In this document: piece after piece, positions 23,006 through 34,898 of the stretch
Numbering within the stretch: position 1 is the first letter of the stretch
Layout of the letters: each line of letters begins with the position of its first letter
Assembly: GCF_002776525.5 (NCBI RefSeq)
Contig: NC_045443.1
Span: forward strand, 55,195,307 to 55,259,306
Source: Piliocolobus tephrosceles
Lineage: Eukaryota; Chordata; Mammalia; Primates; Cercopithecidae
DNA length: 64,000 nucleotides
Reading direction: 5' to 3'
The notes under the pieces: model-generated
The model's input: the letters and a program-made list of their open reading frames with translations, nothing else
Told to the model about the DNA's origin: nothing
The model's database searches: none
Program-made: the position numbers and the translations under genes

Positions 23006-23431
23006 TGACACACTGGATTAAGAAAATGTGGCACATATACACCATGGAATACTATGCAGCCATAAAAAAGGATGAGTTTGCATCCTTTGTAGGGACATGG
23101 ATGCAGCTGGAAACCATCATTCTTAGCAAACTATCACAAGAAGAGAAAACCAAACACCGCATGTTCTCACTCATAGGTGGGAACTGAACAATGAGCTCAC
23201 TTGGACTCGGGAAGGGGAACATCACACACTGGGGCCTATCATGGGGAGTGGGGAGGGGGGAGGGATTGCATTGGGAGTTATACCTGATATAAATGATGAA
23301 TTGATGGGTGCTGACGAGTTGATGGGTGCAGCACACCAACATGGCACATGTATACATATGTAACAAACCTGCACGTTATACAAATGTACCCTAGAACTTA
23401 AAGTATAATGAAAAAAAAAAAAAAAAAAAAA
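23006..23431 (+). mobile_element. L1 3' end, right-hand copy, with altered poly(A) signal
   Basis: The same ORF2 end and 3' UTR as the left copy, here with the doubled 'gttgatgggtg' motif near 23301-23325. Where active L1s have aataaa, this copy has aatgaa (23407-23412), followed by 21 A residues (23411-23431) and then non-L1 sequence. The weakened signal fits read-through by the source element. Confidence 0.88.
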
Positions 23432-23722
23432 GACTTGGCTTAAATCTAGACATAACCAATTTCACACAGTTTGGAAACAACAACAAAAAAAGGTCTCTTG
23501 GTTCTGGTTCCTGTAGGTTTGGAATATGGACGTGTCATATATTAAGACTCCATCTTGCAATTGCAAGCAGTCTACGTATGCAGTGTGCAGAGTCTTGAGT
23601 CCCATTAATTTAACAGTTACCATTTGCTGTGGAATTTCTTGTGTGGGAAGTTGTGCCATTCATTTGTGGGAAACTTCAGTGAGATTACTTAGTACTATCT
23701 CTAAATAAAAGGCTCTTAGTAT
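23432..23722 (+). other. Candidate 3'-transduced segment
   Basis: 291 bases without repeat character between the L1 tail and a second poly(A). A canonical aataaa lies at 23704-23709, 14 bases before the second A run begins at 23723, the right geometry for 3' end processing. The sequence should occur next to a source L1 elsewhere in the genome. The open frames in it (65 and 60 codons) show no family pattern. Confidence 0.82.
23704..23709 (+). terminator. Poly(A) signal of the transduced transcript
   Basis: aataaa followed after 14 bases by the 25-base A tail that ends the insertion. Confidence 0.8.
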
Positions 23723-23763
23723 AAAAAAAAAAAAAAAAAAAAAAAAAGAAAATGCACACATCT

Positions 23764-26700
23764 GGTACTCCCAGTCCTGAGGCTTATCTGTCTTACAATA
23801 GTGGTCTGAGACTGGCCACTGTGAAAATGTGGTGCCTGGACCTGATCAGCAAAGGCTTGGCACTTGCAATTTTTCAAAAGGGATTGTTGGAACCCATTTC
23901 CATTACCAGAAAACTGTTTTCTAATCTACTTGGTGCAAGGTGTGGTCCAATCTCTATATGCCTGTTCTTTTCCATTGTTTAAAATGGAGACATTTCCTAG
24001 TTTGCAGCCTGGAAGAGATGTTATGAGTCCAAATGAGATTATGTAGTTCTTGGAATTCCACTGAGGAAATAGCTATGTAAATTCAATGTGTTGTTATTCA
24101 TGACGTGTGGTTGAGCTGAAAACTCTAGCTACTACCCAACCATGCAAGCCCTAAAATTAGACTTCCTATACTGTGCACAGTAATTCTCTTTCTTACAATA
24201 GAAACCACAAACCAATTTTGCCTTACAGAAATGTGCTGTCATCCAAAATTTTTAATGTACATTTTAAAAACCAGCTCAGTTTTACTGTGGAGTCACATCT
24301 GAGAAAAGACATAGTTGGGGAAATGTCTGTCTTACATACAAGAGGAGCATACATATTTTATAAGCTTACCAGGAGCTGATTATGAAGATCACCCATCAAA
24401 ATGATCTAATAACTTTCATTTTCACATCACTAGTTCAATTAAGAAATAATTTCCAATAATATGAATCCAAATATATTTTCATTTCTGGACATACATGTAT
24501 CCATGCTGTGGGCTTTATTTGATTTTTTTTATTACTCTTTAATTCTTTAACAGTTGCATTTTTTTTCTTTGCAAGTGCATAGTGGGTAATTTATGTTGTT
24601 TTGATAGTTTGTTTCTTTGATATAATTTGCAATTCTACACCCAGAGTTGTAATATACTACAGTTTATCTAAACTACAGTTTAGATAAAAGTTTAGATAAA
24701 CGACATGGAAATACAGAGGTTATCTATGTAAAATGATTCATATTTCAAAATAGGGACTTCTGTAAAATGAAAAAAATATATATTGCTATTAATCACACTT
24801 TTTATATTACTTTTTTCCTTGACTGAGATTTGTTGCATTTACTATTGTAACATATTTCCAAAACACATTAGTTAAATGGGGCTGAAAATCATGCATGCAT
24901 GTTTTATGGAAAAAATGTGCAGATATATTTTCAATTTTAAGTTATAAATTATGGCTTTTTTTGATGATTAAAATATTCTGGCCCATTTAAAATGAGCTAC
25001 ATAATAAAAATGATTTTATTATGCAATAATAATTTTACAATGCTTAATAATATACTTTGTCTGAAAGATGCTTTTAAAAGATCTTATGCATAATTCAAGC
25101 ACTTTTGTTCTCTTCTGTATAGAAAATAAGTGAGTGATATGCAAGTGAAATCAGAAATTGAAAAGAATTTAAAAAATAATTAAAAAACTGGACAGATTTC
25201 TGCCTCTGCTAAAATTAAGAAATAGTGACATGTTAAAATGTTTTATGCTATTGGCAACAGGGGGAAGTAGGGCAGAGTGACACAATAGAAAACATTAGGC
25301 CCAAACTTTCTCTAATATAGGTTTTCTGGCTTTAAAAAAAGGGGTACAAATGGTCACTGAAGTTTGTTGAATATGCTTCTTATTGTCAATTCACGTCGCC
25401 AAAGAGAGTTTGCCCTTGCTCACACAAGAGAGGAGCTTTCAGATCTTCAACCAGATACCTGCCAGGATTATCTTTAACATGCAAACTAGCCCAGGGAGTT
25501 TGCCTGTCTCCCAGTCACCATCAAAGCACAAGCACCTGAAGAAAGAGTGCACACGTCCTCCTAGTGCTGCCCCAGAGCTATCCCTAAAGAAGACGCAGGA
25601 AAGCCAGGTTAGGGAATTGTAATGTGTTTATTAATGAAGGCTGGGCTATTGTTCACTTAGAATCGTCCAAAAGATTAAAATAATTTTGAAAGGGGCTTAC
25701 GGTATAAAAAGAGGTGTGGAAAATCAGCCCCAGTAAGAAACAATTAATTACTAATTCACAGTGGAAACCATGCTTGACATTTTTTTTTTTTTTTTTTTTT
25801 AAATCTGAAGACATGGTAAGCTATGGGTAGATTTTTAAAAATTACATATGAACCGATGACTAGATTGTAAAATGTAAAAAAGTGCCAGAATACCCAGTTG
25901 CTTTGGTACAGAATTCTGTATGTTGTTTGTAGGTTTTATCTACCTAACACCACACTTTTGTTTGGGTGAATTTTTGTTTGTACTTGATAAAGGTTTTGGT
26001 TGTATTGTCTGGCTCATTTGAGTTGGGCAGCCTGATCTTTTGGTCTAACTTATTCTCCCATGAACAAATTTCTAAAAGGATGGTTTTACTATTTATAAAT
26101 TTGGTGCTTCTCAGAGGTCATTTAGAAGTTAGTGTAATTAAAAAGGCATAAATAAAACAGGAACCTGTTGACCTGACCTAGATACAATCTTACCAGAAGG
26201 CAGAGTTGTCATGTGGTTTGTTTTTGTTTTTGTGGTTTTTTTTTTTTTTTTTTGGTGGGAGGTATTTACTTGATTATAGCCTTAGAAAATTCAGACAGTA
26301 AATAGTGTCCTGGAACTTTGTTTGTAAGAAAAGTTGGTTATTCTGGCTTCTATGCTCTCACTCTATTCTATAATCTTTCATGATAACCATGTCCTAGTAG
26401 GTCAAGGTAAAGCTTTGCTGCTCTGGTAATGACTGGGAAAGGCATAGAGAAAAAGAGTGCATAGATATGCTTCCATTTCCCTCTATGCTTTCTTGCCTTC
26501 TGGATTTGGCCTTCTCCTTGATCTCCAACATCTTTATGTTGAAGGGCCTACAGAGTAAACCGTGGGACTCAATAAACATTTGTTACTTGATTGATTTTAG
26601 AGAAAATTTGAATATAGCCTAAATAGACACAAGACTTTGTTCTGTTGGGGCAATATTTACAGAATGTCCCACTTAGTGTAAAGAGTAAAATGTATTTTAA

Positions 26701-28184
26701 TGTGGGTTGTCTTTGGTTTATCCTTCTGTAAATTAAAACTAGGCATTTCTGTTGAGAACCACTTTGTTCCCTCTACTCTTTGCATATGACATTCACTTGT
26801 GAAACAACAAGGCTTTAAAAAATCCTTAGCCAAGTTTAAATCAACTCTGAAAAATCACTTTGTTTAATACTGTCTTTTTTTTTTTGCCATCTGCTGTCAT
26901 TTATTCTGGTTTTATTTTTTTACCCAGAGCAAGTCCTTAGAAGAGCATTACATGGGTAGAAATAATTGTTGGTTGATTGATTATGATTGGAGAGTATGTG
27001 TTCTGAAGTTTTAGGTTAAATAGAGCCAACACCACAGGTCTACATGGAATATATGTGTGATCGATTTGATAGAGAAAAAACCCAATTCACTACAGAGAGG
27101 GCCAGGTGAGATGCTTTGAGGGCCTTGGACAACACTTTTGATTTCTAATCTACACAAATTACTTTGGAACTGACTATAAACTAGTTAAATGATTGGCTGG
27201 TGACAAAAAAAAAAGATGAAGAAAGTAATGAATGCATACTAGATGGCACAAAAGATTTAGAGGGATTTGTATTAGCTTTGTAACCAGACTGACACATGGG
27301 AAATAAAATTTATTGTTACTAAACATTCAACATTACTCTTGAGCACTAAAATAATGAACACAGTAAAAATAAATAACATTGAACTAACTAGAGCAGTAAG
27401 ACTTTCAAAAGAACCCTCCAGAGAGAGGAAGGAAGGGTTTTTCTTTCACATTGTGTAGATAATATAAAGCCACACATCACCTATGCAATAGCATTAGGCT
27501 AATTATTCCCAGATAGCTGGTCAGAGTGTTTAGTTATGCCCAATTTATTGACTCTTTCCTCTTAAATTCCTAAGGAAGCATCAATATTTCTTAAAATATA
27601 CATGTCAAGATTTCAAATTCCCAAGCTTTTAAAAACATAGCAAAAAATCATAATACAGTTTGGATTAGAAAACGATTAGAAAGGTTTCAACTTAGCATCT
27701 GTGTTGAGTGTTGAATAAACCCATTAGATCTTGAGATATTGCCTTGGAAAACCTAAATGACAACAAAAAGTATTCGTTTAGGGAGTAGCCTTCCCGAAAA
27801 GAGTTAGAAACTCTTATCGCTAGAGACATTCAAAATGGCCATAAAATGTGTCAAGGAAATTATTTTCTCTCTGATGTTATTCTGAGCATACATAATGAAG
27901 AAAATTCTTTTATTTTGTCAGTGTGGAGGGGATTTTAGTGCTGTGGAGGGGATTCTAGCTTTAGCTCTGCCACTAAAAAGCAGCTGGACTTTAGGTCAGT
28001 TGATTGGCATCCCTAGGTCTTGGTTTCTTCGTTTACAAATGAAAGAAAAGTCTTTGCCGCTGTTCCAGGATGCTCTCGAAACTGTTTTTTATCCTTCTAA
28101 CCACCAGGCTTTATTCTATCCAAGGGAGAACAATATAAACGAACAGTGCTGCTTCTGGAAGTCTCATCTAATGAGGGGCTAAAA
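23764..28184. other. AT-rich unique sequence
   Basis: No gene or clear interspersed repeat over 4.4 kb apart from T runs at about 25779-25801 and 26235-26254 and a short MIR/L2-like end near 26560-26600. The block 24860-25140 is AT-rich with homeodomain-like words (atgcataat, aattaaaa) and could be a conserved non-coding element; this is an impression only. A perfect inverted repeat lies at 24662-24701. Confidence 0.45.
24662..24701. repeat. Short inverted repeat with alternative stems
   Basis: tttatctaaac (24663-24673), loop taca, then gtttagataaa (24678-24688) forms an 11-bp stem. A second gtttagataaac at 24690-24701 can pair over 12 bp with gtttatctaaac at 24662-24673 instead. No terminator or RNA gene is implied. 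Confidence 0.85.
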
Positions 28185-28380
28185 AACTCTTTCTTAAGGG
28201 ACCAGAGAGTAAATATTTCAATTTTGTGAGGCAAAATTGAGTGAATTATGTAAGTATTTATGTAACATTTAAAAATGTAACCATTAGGAAATGTAAAGCC
28301 CATTCTTGTGAGTGGTATAAAAACAAGTGGTAGGTTGAATTTGGCCCTGCTGTGGTTGTCCACCCCTGCTCTAGAGGAAT
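28185..28380 (+). mobile_element. hAT-type DNA transposon relic
   Basis: 'cttaagggaccagagagtaaatatttcaattttgtgaggc' and the right end 'tttggccctgctgtggttgtccacccctgctctag' match the pattern of an old hAT element whose intact ends read 'gggccagatagtaaatatttt' and 'gccgacccctg'. It is internally deleted. Family name not certain (Arthur/Tip100 or Charlie group). Confidence 0.6.
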
Positions 28381-29850
28381 AATATACACAGATAATCACA
28401 CCCCAATGCACAAGATAGAGGTAAGTAAGAGGCAAAAAAATTCATCTGAACAATTTCCTTCCTTGACCAGACACTTTAGTTAAGATAGCCTTTCTAGGTC
28501 GGGCAAGAGCCCTTTGCCTCACTGGGGGGCCATGGAGAGCCCTCCTGCCTGTTCTTTCTATCTCTCCTCTCATCTTTCTTTCTCTTTGTTTGTTTGTTTG
28601 TTTTTTTTTTTTACCTCAATCTACCATTCCCATTTGCTTCAAGAGCTTTTTTACCGGAACAAGATGAGGAGGCCTGGGGGAAGGGAGGAAGGGAAGGAGG
28701 AGGCCAGCAAGAATTTTAATTTCCCATGCGCCAACATAATTACAGAGCAGATACAAATGCCTCCAAATCTTTTGTGCTGCTTTATATGCATTCATTATTT
28801 TCCTCATCTTTTTGTCACCAGTCAGCCATTTAACTAGTTTACAGTCAGTTCCAGGGAAATTTATGTAGATTAGAAATCATCGACCTTAACTGAAGCCCTG
28901 AAGACATCTTACCTGTTAGCATGTCGATAGATATTGTGTTTTAATAAATTCAGTTTCTCTATCAGAAACTTCGTGTCAGCTGCAAGCCCCTCTTATCACA
29001 GAGGCATCTGAACTGCCCTAAGTGTGAAACATGGACAATCAGAAAGCCTCAACTCAGATTGTTCTGGAGGTTTACTCCAGAGAGAGTCCATCATTTTGGA
29101 AATTCATTTAAATAGGTAGAAGGAAAATATCAAGAGCCTAAAAAAATGCATGTAATGCCATTGCATTTTCCTTTTCTATGATTAATTTAAGTTCCCCTGG
29201 GAAATGTTACCCTTTGAAGTTGTAGATGAATTAGAATTTTTCTCTCAGAATTATTAACACATACCATTTCTGATAAGTAGTGTGTTTCCTTTAACATTCT
29301 TTGATTTTTCTCACATTTAAATGCAGTTAATAATGAATAAATGGCCTGTTGTCCTTCTTAGTATGAATTTCCTTTTGGAAATGTGTAAGGATATATACAT
29401 GTTCTAAGATAAGATTTTATCTAAAACATTCTGACCAGTATTGGGTGTGTATCAAAAATTATGTGTTTCTTGAAGTCCAGTAAAGACAAAATGAAAAGTG
29501 GTGGGATAAGGCTGGTAAATTGCAGCTTAAGCCCAAACAATGACTATTATGGAATATAAACATGTATGAGCTTGTCTCTCAAACTGCTGGGATGCTGCTG
29601 CAATGAACACTTTTTTGATCACTACAGGTACTGGATGAGCACTCATTCAGAGAGGAGACAGGCTTGAAAAGCTTCATCCATTATCAAAACCATAGTCACA
29701 GCCAGTGTATGTGTGGATGACACAGGGGACAGATGCCCACCACTTAGCCTTATACTTGGCCAGTCCCCCATGGACTCAAATCTGGGCTGTAGAAGAGAGA
29801 AGACCTTGACTAGATTTTCTGTGTATGGAAGGTGATATGGCGGGATTGGA
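28381..29850. other. Unique sequence, possible conserved element at 28640-28900
   Basis: After a (TTTG)n/T run (about 28587-28612), the block 28700-28880 has the look of conserved non-coding DNA: balanced composition, several homeobox/POU-like words (ttaattt, atgcattcat) and no repeat character. Not verified. The 107-codon frame at 28514-28837 is not protein-like. Confidence 0.35.
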
Positions 29851-29859
29851 ATCTGTGGC

Positions 29860-30420
29860 AGACACTGTCAGTTGCCCTTCTAACCCCAATAGCCATTTCC
29901 CTTCCTTTTTGTAATCACAATCTTGTTTTCTTTGAGGGGGAGGGGGTAGCCTTATGCCCCACTATGAGGGCTAAAATCGTGATTGGTTTAAGTCATTAAC
30001 GACAATTTCATTACTTTGACAGTCTCTCTTTCCCAGAGGTCCCAGAACTATGATGACCATGTGACTTAGTTCTACTCAATGCTGTGCAAGGAGAAGGCTG
30101 CAGCTGGGTTTCTGGGAGAAACTCTCCTACCATTTTGCTTACCTGATATTGTGTGAAGATGTGCAGCTTGTACCTGTGGCAGTCATCTTGTGATCAAGAG
30201 GTGGCATGTCCAAGAATGAAAAGCTCACAGTTGAGAATGGCATGGTCGAAGCAGAAAGAAATGAGATGATGGATGGTGCTGTGGAGCTGCTGCACCAAAC
30301 TTGGAGCTCCACATCTTCAGAATTCTTGTATCATGAGATCAGTAAATGCTCTTATTGCTTAAGCCACTGTGAGCTGGGTTTTCTCTTTCTTTCAGCTGCT
30401 TGAAATCAAATGAGTGTAAC
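29860..30420 (+). mobile_element. Ancient LTR, MLT1-like
   Basis: Begins 'gtggcagacactgtcagttgccc' and ends with the typical 3' LTR text 'cttattgcttaagccactgtgagctgggttttct'. Divergence is high. The 65-codon frame at 30206-30403 is part of this LTR and not a gene. Confidence 0.6.
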
Positions 30421-31490
30421 ATCAAAATGAATTAATGCATTTGTTTAATTCAACATGAAGCTTGGAGGACTTTCAGTAATTCGAGGGTCCCAGCTAAAGA
30501 GGTAGCAGAGTTCAGGAAGGGTGAGTGTGTTAGGCCAGTGCATCAGTACCCAGAATAAGCAGTGGAAGTGCCAGTGGAGGCAGCGGTGCCCAGAGGCTAT
30601 GGCAACAATATCTGGTAATCCTAGCAGAAGAGGCAGATGTGCCAGACTGAAGTAATGTGAGTGGGGATGCCCAGCAGATGTAGTGGTCCCTCGTTGACAC
30701 TGGGATGCCTCATGTTGCAGAAATAGAAATAAAGAAGTTGTGGCACAGAGTAGCTTTCTGGATAGCTGATTTTACTTGTTTTCACGCATATTTGAGGCAT
30801 AATTTTGTATATTAAAGAGGATAATCTGCTGCCTCATTTATGCCAAGAATGTTTAAAGGCTCAAACACAACAGGAGTTTGTGTTCTGCTCACCTAACAGT
30901 ATGGTGGCCAGTGGATGGTTCTCCCTTTTTCTGGTGATTCAGGGGCTTTGGAGACTTCCATTTGGAGATTCTGAAGTTCCTTGGGACCTGGTTGTCATGG
31001 CATTCAGCTGGTAGAAGAATAAAGAGCATGGGGGAGATATGCCTGCTCCTTAAAAACCTGTCTAGAAGTGGCACAAATTACCCCCTTCTACTTCACAGTG
31101 GAAAGGAGTTATATGTTTCTACCTAACTGCAAATGGAGTGGGCAGTGGGTTTCCCTGGCTTGGCAGCTGCTCCAGGTTATATCTGGAAATAGGAGAATGA
31201 AATATGATCAGCAATCTCCACCAGCCAGGTACTCCTGGAAATATGATACTTGTTTTGAGGTGGGATTGGGGTGGGGCAGATGCTTTGCAGAACCCTACGG
31301 TTCTGAGCTAGCTGTTGGGATAAGCCAGTGACACAGAGGTAACAAGGCCAGTGATTTACCCATGGATCTTCTAAGTGTTGCCAATTAGAGTAGCTTAGGC
31401 AGAAGGGGCATTTCCCCCCGATTCCTTGGAATTATTTGCTTGACTATATCAAATTACTGAATAATTGAAAAACCCTCTCTTTTGTCTAAC
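30421..31490. other. Unique sequence, no feature recognised
   Basis: Nothing beyond short chance frames (up to 87 codons at 31068-31331) can be seen. Confidence 0.45.
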
Positions 31491-31492
31491 TA

Positions 31493-31822
31493 CAGTCATG
31501 TGTTGCTTAATGACAGGGATACATTATGAGAAAAATGTCAATAAGTGATTTTGTCATTGTGTGAATATCACAGAGTGTGCTTACAGAAACCTGGATGGTG
31601 TAGCCTTCTACACACCTATGCTATGACCTATTGTTCCTAGGCTACAAACCTGTACAGCATATTACTGTACTCAATACTGTAGGTAATTATAACATGATGT
31701 ATTTGTGTATCTAAACATATTTAAACATAGAAAGGGTACAGTAGAAACATGGTATAATCTTAGGGGACCACAGTCATATATGCAGTCTATCACTGACCAA
31801 AACGTTATGCAGAGCATGACTA
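31493..31822 (+). mobile_element. Tigger-type (Tc1/mariner) non-autonomous transposon
   Basis: It starts cagtcatgtgttgcttaatg and ends with the inverted form 'ttatgcagagcatgacta'. A TA dinucleotide flanks each end (31491-31492, 31823-31824), as for mariner-class elements. The interior ('tgtagccttctacacaccta', 'aggctacaaacctgtacagc') matches the Tigger3/Tigger4-like pattern. No transposase. Confidence 0.8.
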
Positions 31823-31824
31823 TA

Positions 31825-33215
31825 TTTAGATCTGGTATGGCCATAGTATTGAATTTCATTTATGATTTAACATAAACCAAATACTGACAGTCTAAACTCT
31901 AATATATATACCTGCCAGTCCTTTTATTATTGGAAACAAAGCACTTAAAAGCGTGTGGTAGTTTTTTCTTTTTAAAAGTATTTCTGATGACTGCATGGCC
32001 TATGACTACTAAGAAATGGAATTTCAAAATGAGCATCAGACTTATTTTTCAAGTGCCTTGTCATAAATGCATTGCTACCCATGTAATAAAGTAATTTTCC
32101 CTTGTGAGATAAATATAGCGCTAAAGAAGCATGAGCCTTGTCTGATAAAATAGCTTTTATTAATCTTCTAATGTTTTTATTTTGTTCTAGAATTATGATT
32201 AGTTTCAAGAGAGTAGCAAACAGGTTATTATCAGAGTTGAGTATTATTGCTATCCAGATATATTTGGTTAATGCCTGCTGTTTATTTCAAAAACAAAATG
32301 TTCCATTAAGAAAAATCAGTGATAATGGTTGGACTTTATTATCAAGAAATTATACCTGTTATGTAAACCTTGCTAATTATAAGTGCTTGGATTCATTTGG
32401 GTGATATAACAGATGAAAAAGGCCATTTATTAGGAGAAGTACTTGGCGTTTGTACCAGCATAATAAAACTAAAATAATAAAACACAACCCAAGGAAAGAA
32501 AAAAATGTTAATGAGGAATGGAATTTGCCCAGGAATGAATTATACCAGGAGACAGCCTGGAGTGTGGGATTAACACTGAGTGCTTCATCCTGGATATCAA
32601 TTTCCTATGACAGCTCAAACAGCCTGTCCTTGTCTTCTCCTCCTTCCACTTTACTTCTTACTTTTTCTGTCTGAGCTCATGCATGTACATGCTTCAGCTT
32701 CTGTTAACTCCTAAGTCTTTGTAAGTTCAGCGTTGACCTCTTGCCCATGGTTCAGTCTGCCGTCTGGCCATCTCTGCCCGGATGTCTCCTAGGAACCTGA
32801 ACTCTTCATGTTCAAATAGAGTTTATCTCTCATCCTCTCCTTGAATATCACAGTGACAGCCCTCACTCCTCCCTCCCTCACACCCATATCCAATCAGCCA
32901 CACCTTTTTGTTTCCAGTCAGAAACTTCTCTCTCAAATCTAGATTCTACATTTGCTCCCACTCCTACCACCTTAGTCTGGGCCATCATCACCTTTTGTTT
33001 TAATGACTGTAACCTATACATCTAACCAGCAGGCTCATAAGATGGAGTCACTAAAGCAATTTTGTTTTTGTCTTCCATAGTCGTTTATTTTGAAATTGTT
33101 CTCTCAACTTTTAATTTTCAAATATTTCAAATCAGCAGAAAAGTTGAAATAACAAAACAATAAACACATATATAAACTTGACCTTGTACATTCATCAGTT
33201 GCTAACACTTTGCGA
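31825..33215. other. Unique AT-rich sequence, possible conserved element at 32080-32420
   Basis: The 32080-32420 stretch is repeat-free and AT-rich with low simple-sequence content; it resembles vertebrate non-coding conserved blocks, by eye only. The 99-codon minus frame at 33202-33501 overlaps an LTR and is not a gene. Confidence 0.35.
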
Positions 33216-33219
33216 GCTT

Positions 33220-33510
33220 TCTTTCTCTGTGTGAATTTCTCGCTTTCTCTCGCTTTCCACCACCAGCATCAACCAACAGACGTGAACACGCCAGATGATT
33301 CCACTCCTCAGCTGTTGAGTGACCCTCAGTCTTTGAGGCTTCCTCCTTGAATACACAGCTATCAGAGGGCAAAGACAAGCCCTCCCTCTGTGCTCTGTTC
33401 AAATTTTTGACCCACAGAATCTGTAAGCATAATAAAATGGCTGTTCTATACCATTGAGTTTTAGGGTGTTTGCTATGCAGCAGTAGCAACTGGAACAGCA
33501 TATAACACTT
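33220..33510 (+). mobile_element. LTR 3' portion (ERVL-type)
   Basis: 'gacccacagaatctgtaagcataataaaatgg' and 'tgagttttagggtgtttgctatgcagcagtagcaactggaaca' match the 3' end of an ERVL/MaLR-class LTR, including its polyadenylation region. The 5' limit is unclear. Confidence 0.65.
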
Positions 33511-34195
33511 TTTTCTGGTTTGATAACAACTCCATGATTTTTGATCATCTAAAAATGTTTTATAAATGAATCAATTTGAAGATATTTTCTTTATCCTATA
33601 CCATCAAGATTGTAATCTGAGAAATATCTCTGTGAAGTCCTTTAATTCAAGCATACCTGGGTAGTCAGAAGAGCCTGCCTGTCAGGTAATTTCCCTAGGA
33701 GTCTTTGCATGGAAGACCAACAAACCTTTTGAGAAAGAACTTAACCTGAGCAAAGAGACTCTCTGCTCAAGAAGTTGGTGACAGGATAATGGTCTAATGT
33801 TCCAGGGCTGGTCAACTTTGAGAATAGTTCAGTACCATCACTTGACTTGCCTTCCGGCCCAGCCACCATAGACCTATCCCTGAATCCCACAGAGAGAGGA
33901 ATTGCAATGCAAGAAAGAGGAGAAGGAAAGATTGCTTCAGTTGCTCTTCCTTGGGGCCTTGGGAATATAAGTCAACAGGTTCAGCAGCACTGGTATCAAC
34001 TGCCTTGGCCACATAAGGAGGCAACTGACCTAGGATGTTGGGCATTGGGTGCCCTATTGTTGATTTTGGTGGACTCAGCAGAAAGCCAGAGGAGAGGGGC
34101 AAATAGTGCTTGGTATGTGGAAGCTGGGAGGACCATATTCATCCATTTATTAATTCACTCTGTGGTGGGCACTATTAACTGTCCATGACTTATGT
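33511..34195. other. Unique sequence
   Basis: No repeat or gene recognised. Overlapping open frames of 96 (-) and 113 (+) codons near 33812-34188 are mirror frames in the same DNA without a family pattern. Confidence 0.4.
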
Positions 34196-34199
34196 TTTT

Positions 34200-34480
34200 C
34201 TTTTCTGTAATAACAAAATTGTAGTTGGCATGTGGCTGCCAAGCTATCCTATGTTTTTCAGCTTCCCTTGTAGTTAGGTGTTGTCATGTGGAATGTGATA
34301 AGTGATTTGTGCTTCTTGCAATGCTGGGACTTTATACACCCGATATGCATCTTCATGCTCTCTTTCTCCTCTCTACTGGCTGGAATTTATCAACTCAACC
34401 TTTGGGTCTCTGAATGACTATGTGGAGCAAAGCCACCCACTGACATGGAATTGCTCACCACTAATTTTTAGGTAAATAAC
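34200..34480 (+). mobile_element. Ancient LTR fragment, MLT1-like
   Basis: 'cttcccttgtagttaggtgttgtcatgtg', 'ctctactggctggaat' and 'gactatgtggagcaaagcca' follow an old MaLR LTR order. Both ends are frayed. Confidence 0.55.
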
Positions 34481-34549
34481 AAGATATCTTTTTTCAATCT
34501 TTGAATTATTGTTGAGTTTCTTAGTTTTATCATTTTACCCATAACCTAA

Positions 34550-34890
34550 ATATGCTTGTCTATCCAACAAATATTTACTGAACTATATATTAGGTTCTGT
34601 GAAAGATGATGAGGATACAATGGCAAGCTTAAAGTTCACTAGGGGAAGCAGACAAAATATAATTACAATTGTGATCCATGTTAAATCCTCTAGAGGAGAG
34701 GTGCATGGTGAAATGTGTGTATACAGTCAGGAGAATTGATGCAGTCATGGGCATTAACAAAGTCCTCTGTGAAAAAAATAATTGATTGAAGTCTTCAGGA
34801 AGAGTGAGATTAATTTGTGGGTGGGAGGCAATAAGCAGAGATCCTTCTAGGCAGAAGGGATAGCATGTTCAAAGGCCTTGGGGTAGCAGT
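34550..34890 (+). mobile_element. L2-like LINE fragment
   Basis: 'ccaacaaatatttactgaactatatattaggttctgtg' is the common L2 3' end phrase ('tttattgagtgcctactatgtgccaggcactg'), highly diverged. The remainder to 34890 fits poorly. Confidence 0.5.
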
Positions 34891-34898
34891 TTGCATGG

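Larger units (their letters stand above)
22134..23763 (+). mobile_element. Young L1 insertion with 3' transduction, containing a gap
   Basis: gaaaatgcacacatct stands at 22134-22149 and again at 23748-23763, a perfect 16-bp target duplication. Between the copies lie a 5'-truncated L1 3' end (22150-22558), 47 bases that belong at 56877, a 400-base gap, a second L1 3' end with A tail (23006-23431), 291 bases of non-L1 sequence (23432-23722), and a final poly(A) (23723-23747). Reading the outer duplication as the true ends, this is one insertion of an L1 RNA that ran past its own terminator. The double L1 end and the 47 bases are best explained by faulty assembly around the gap. Confidence 0.85.

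Noticed and set aside
22253..23187. Several open frames of 140-252 codons across the 400-N gap
   Set aside because: They consist mainly of undetermined residues; the ends are L1 ORF2 C-terminus or its complement.
33812..34188. Overlapping 96-codon (-) and 113-codon (+) frames
   Set aside because: Mirror frames in the same DNA; neither resembles a protein family.
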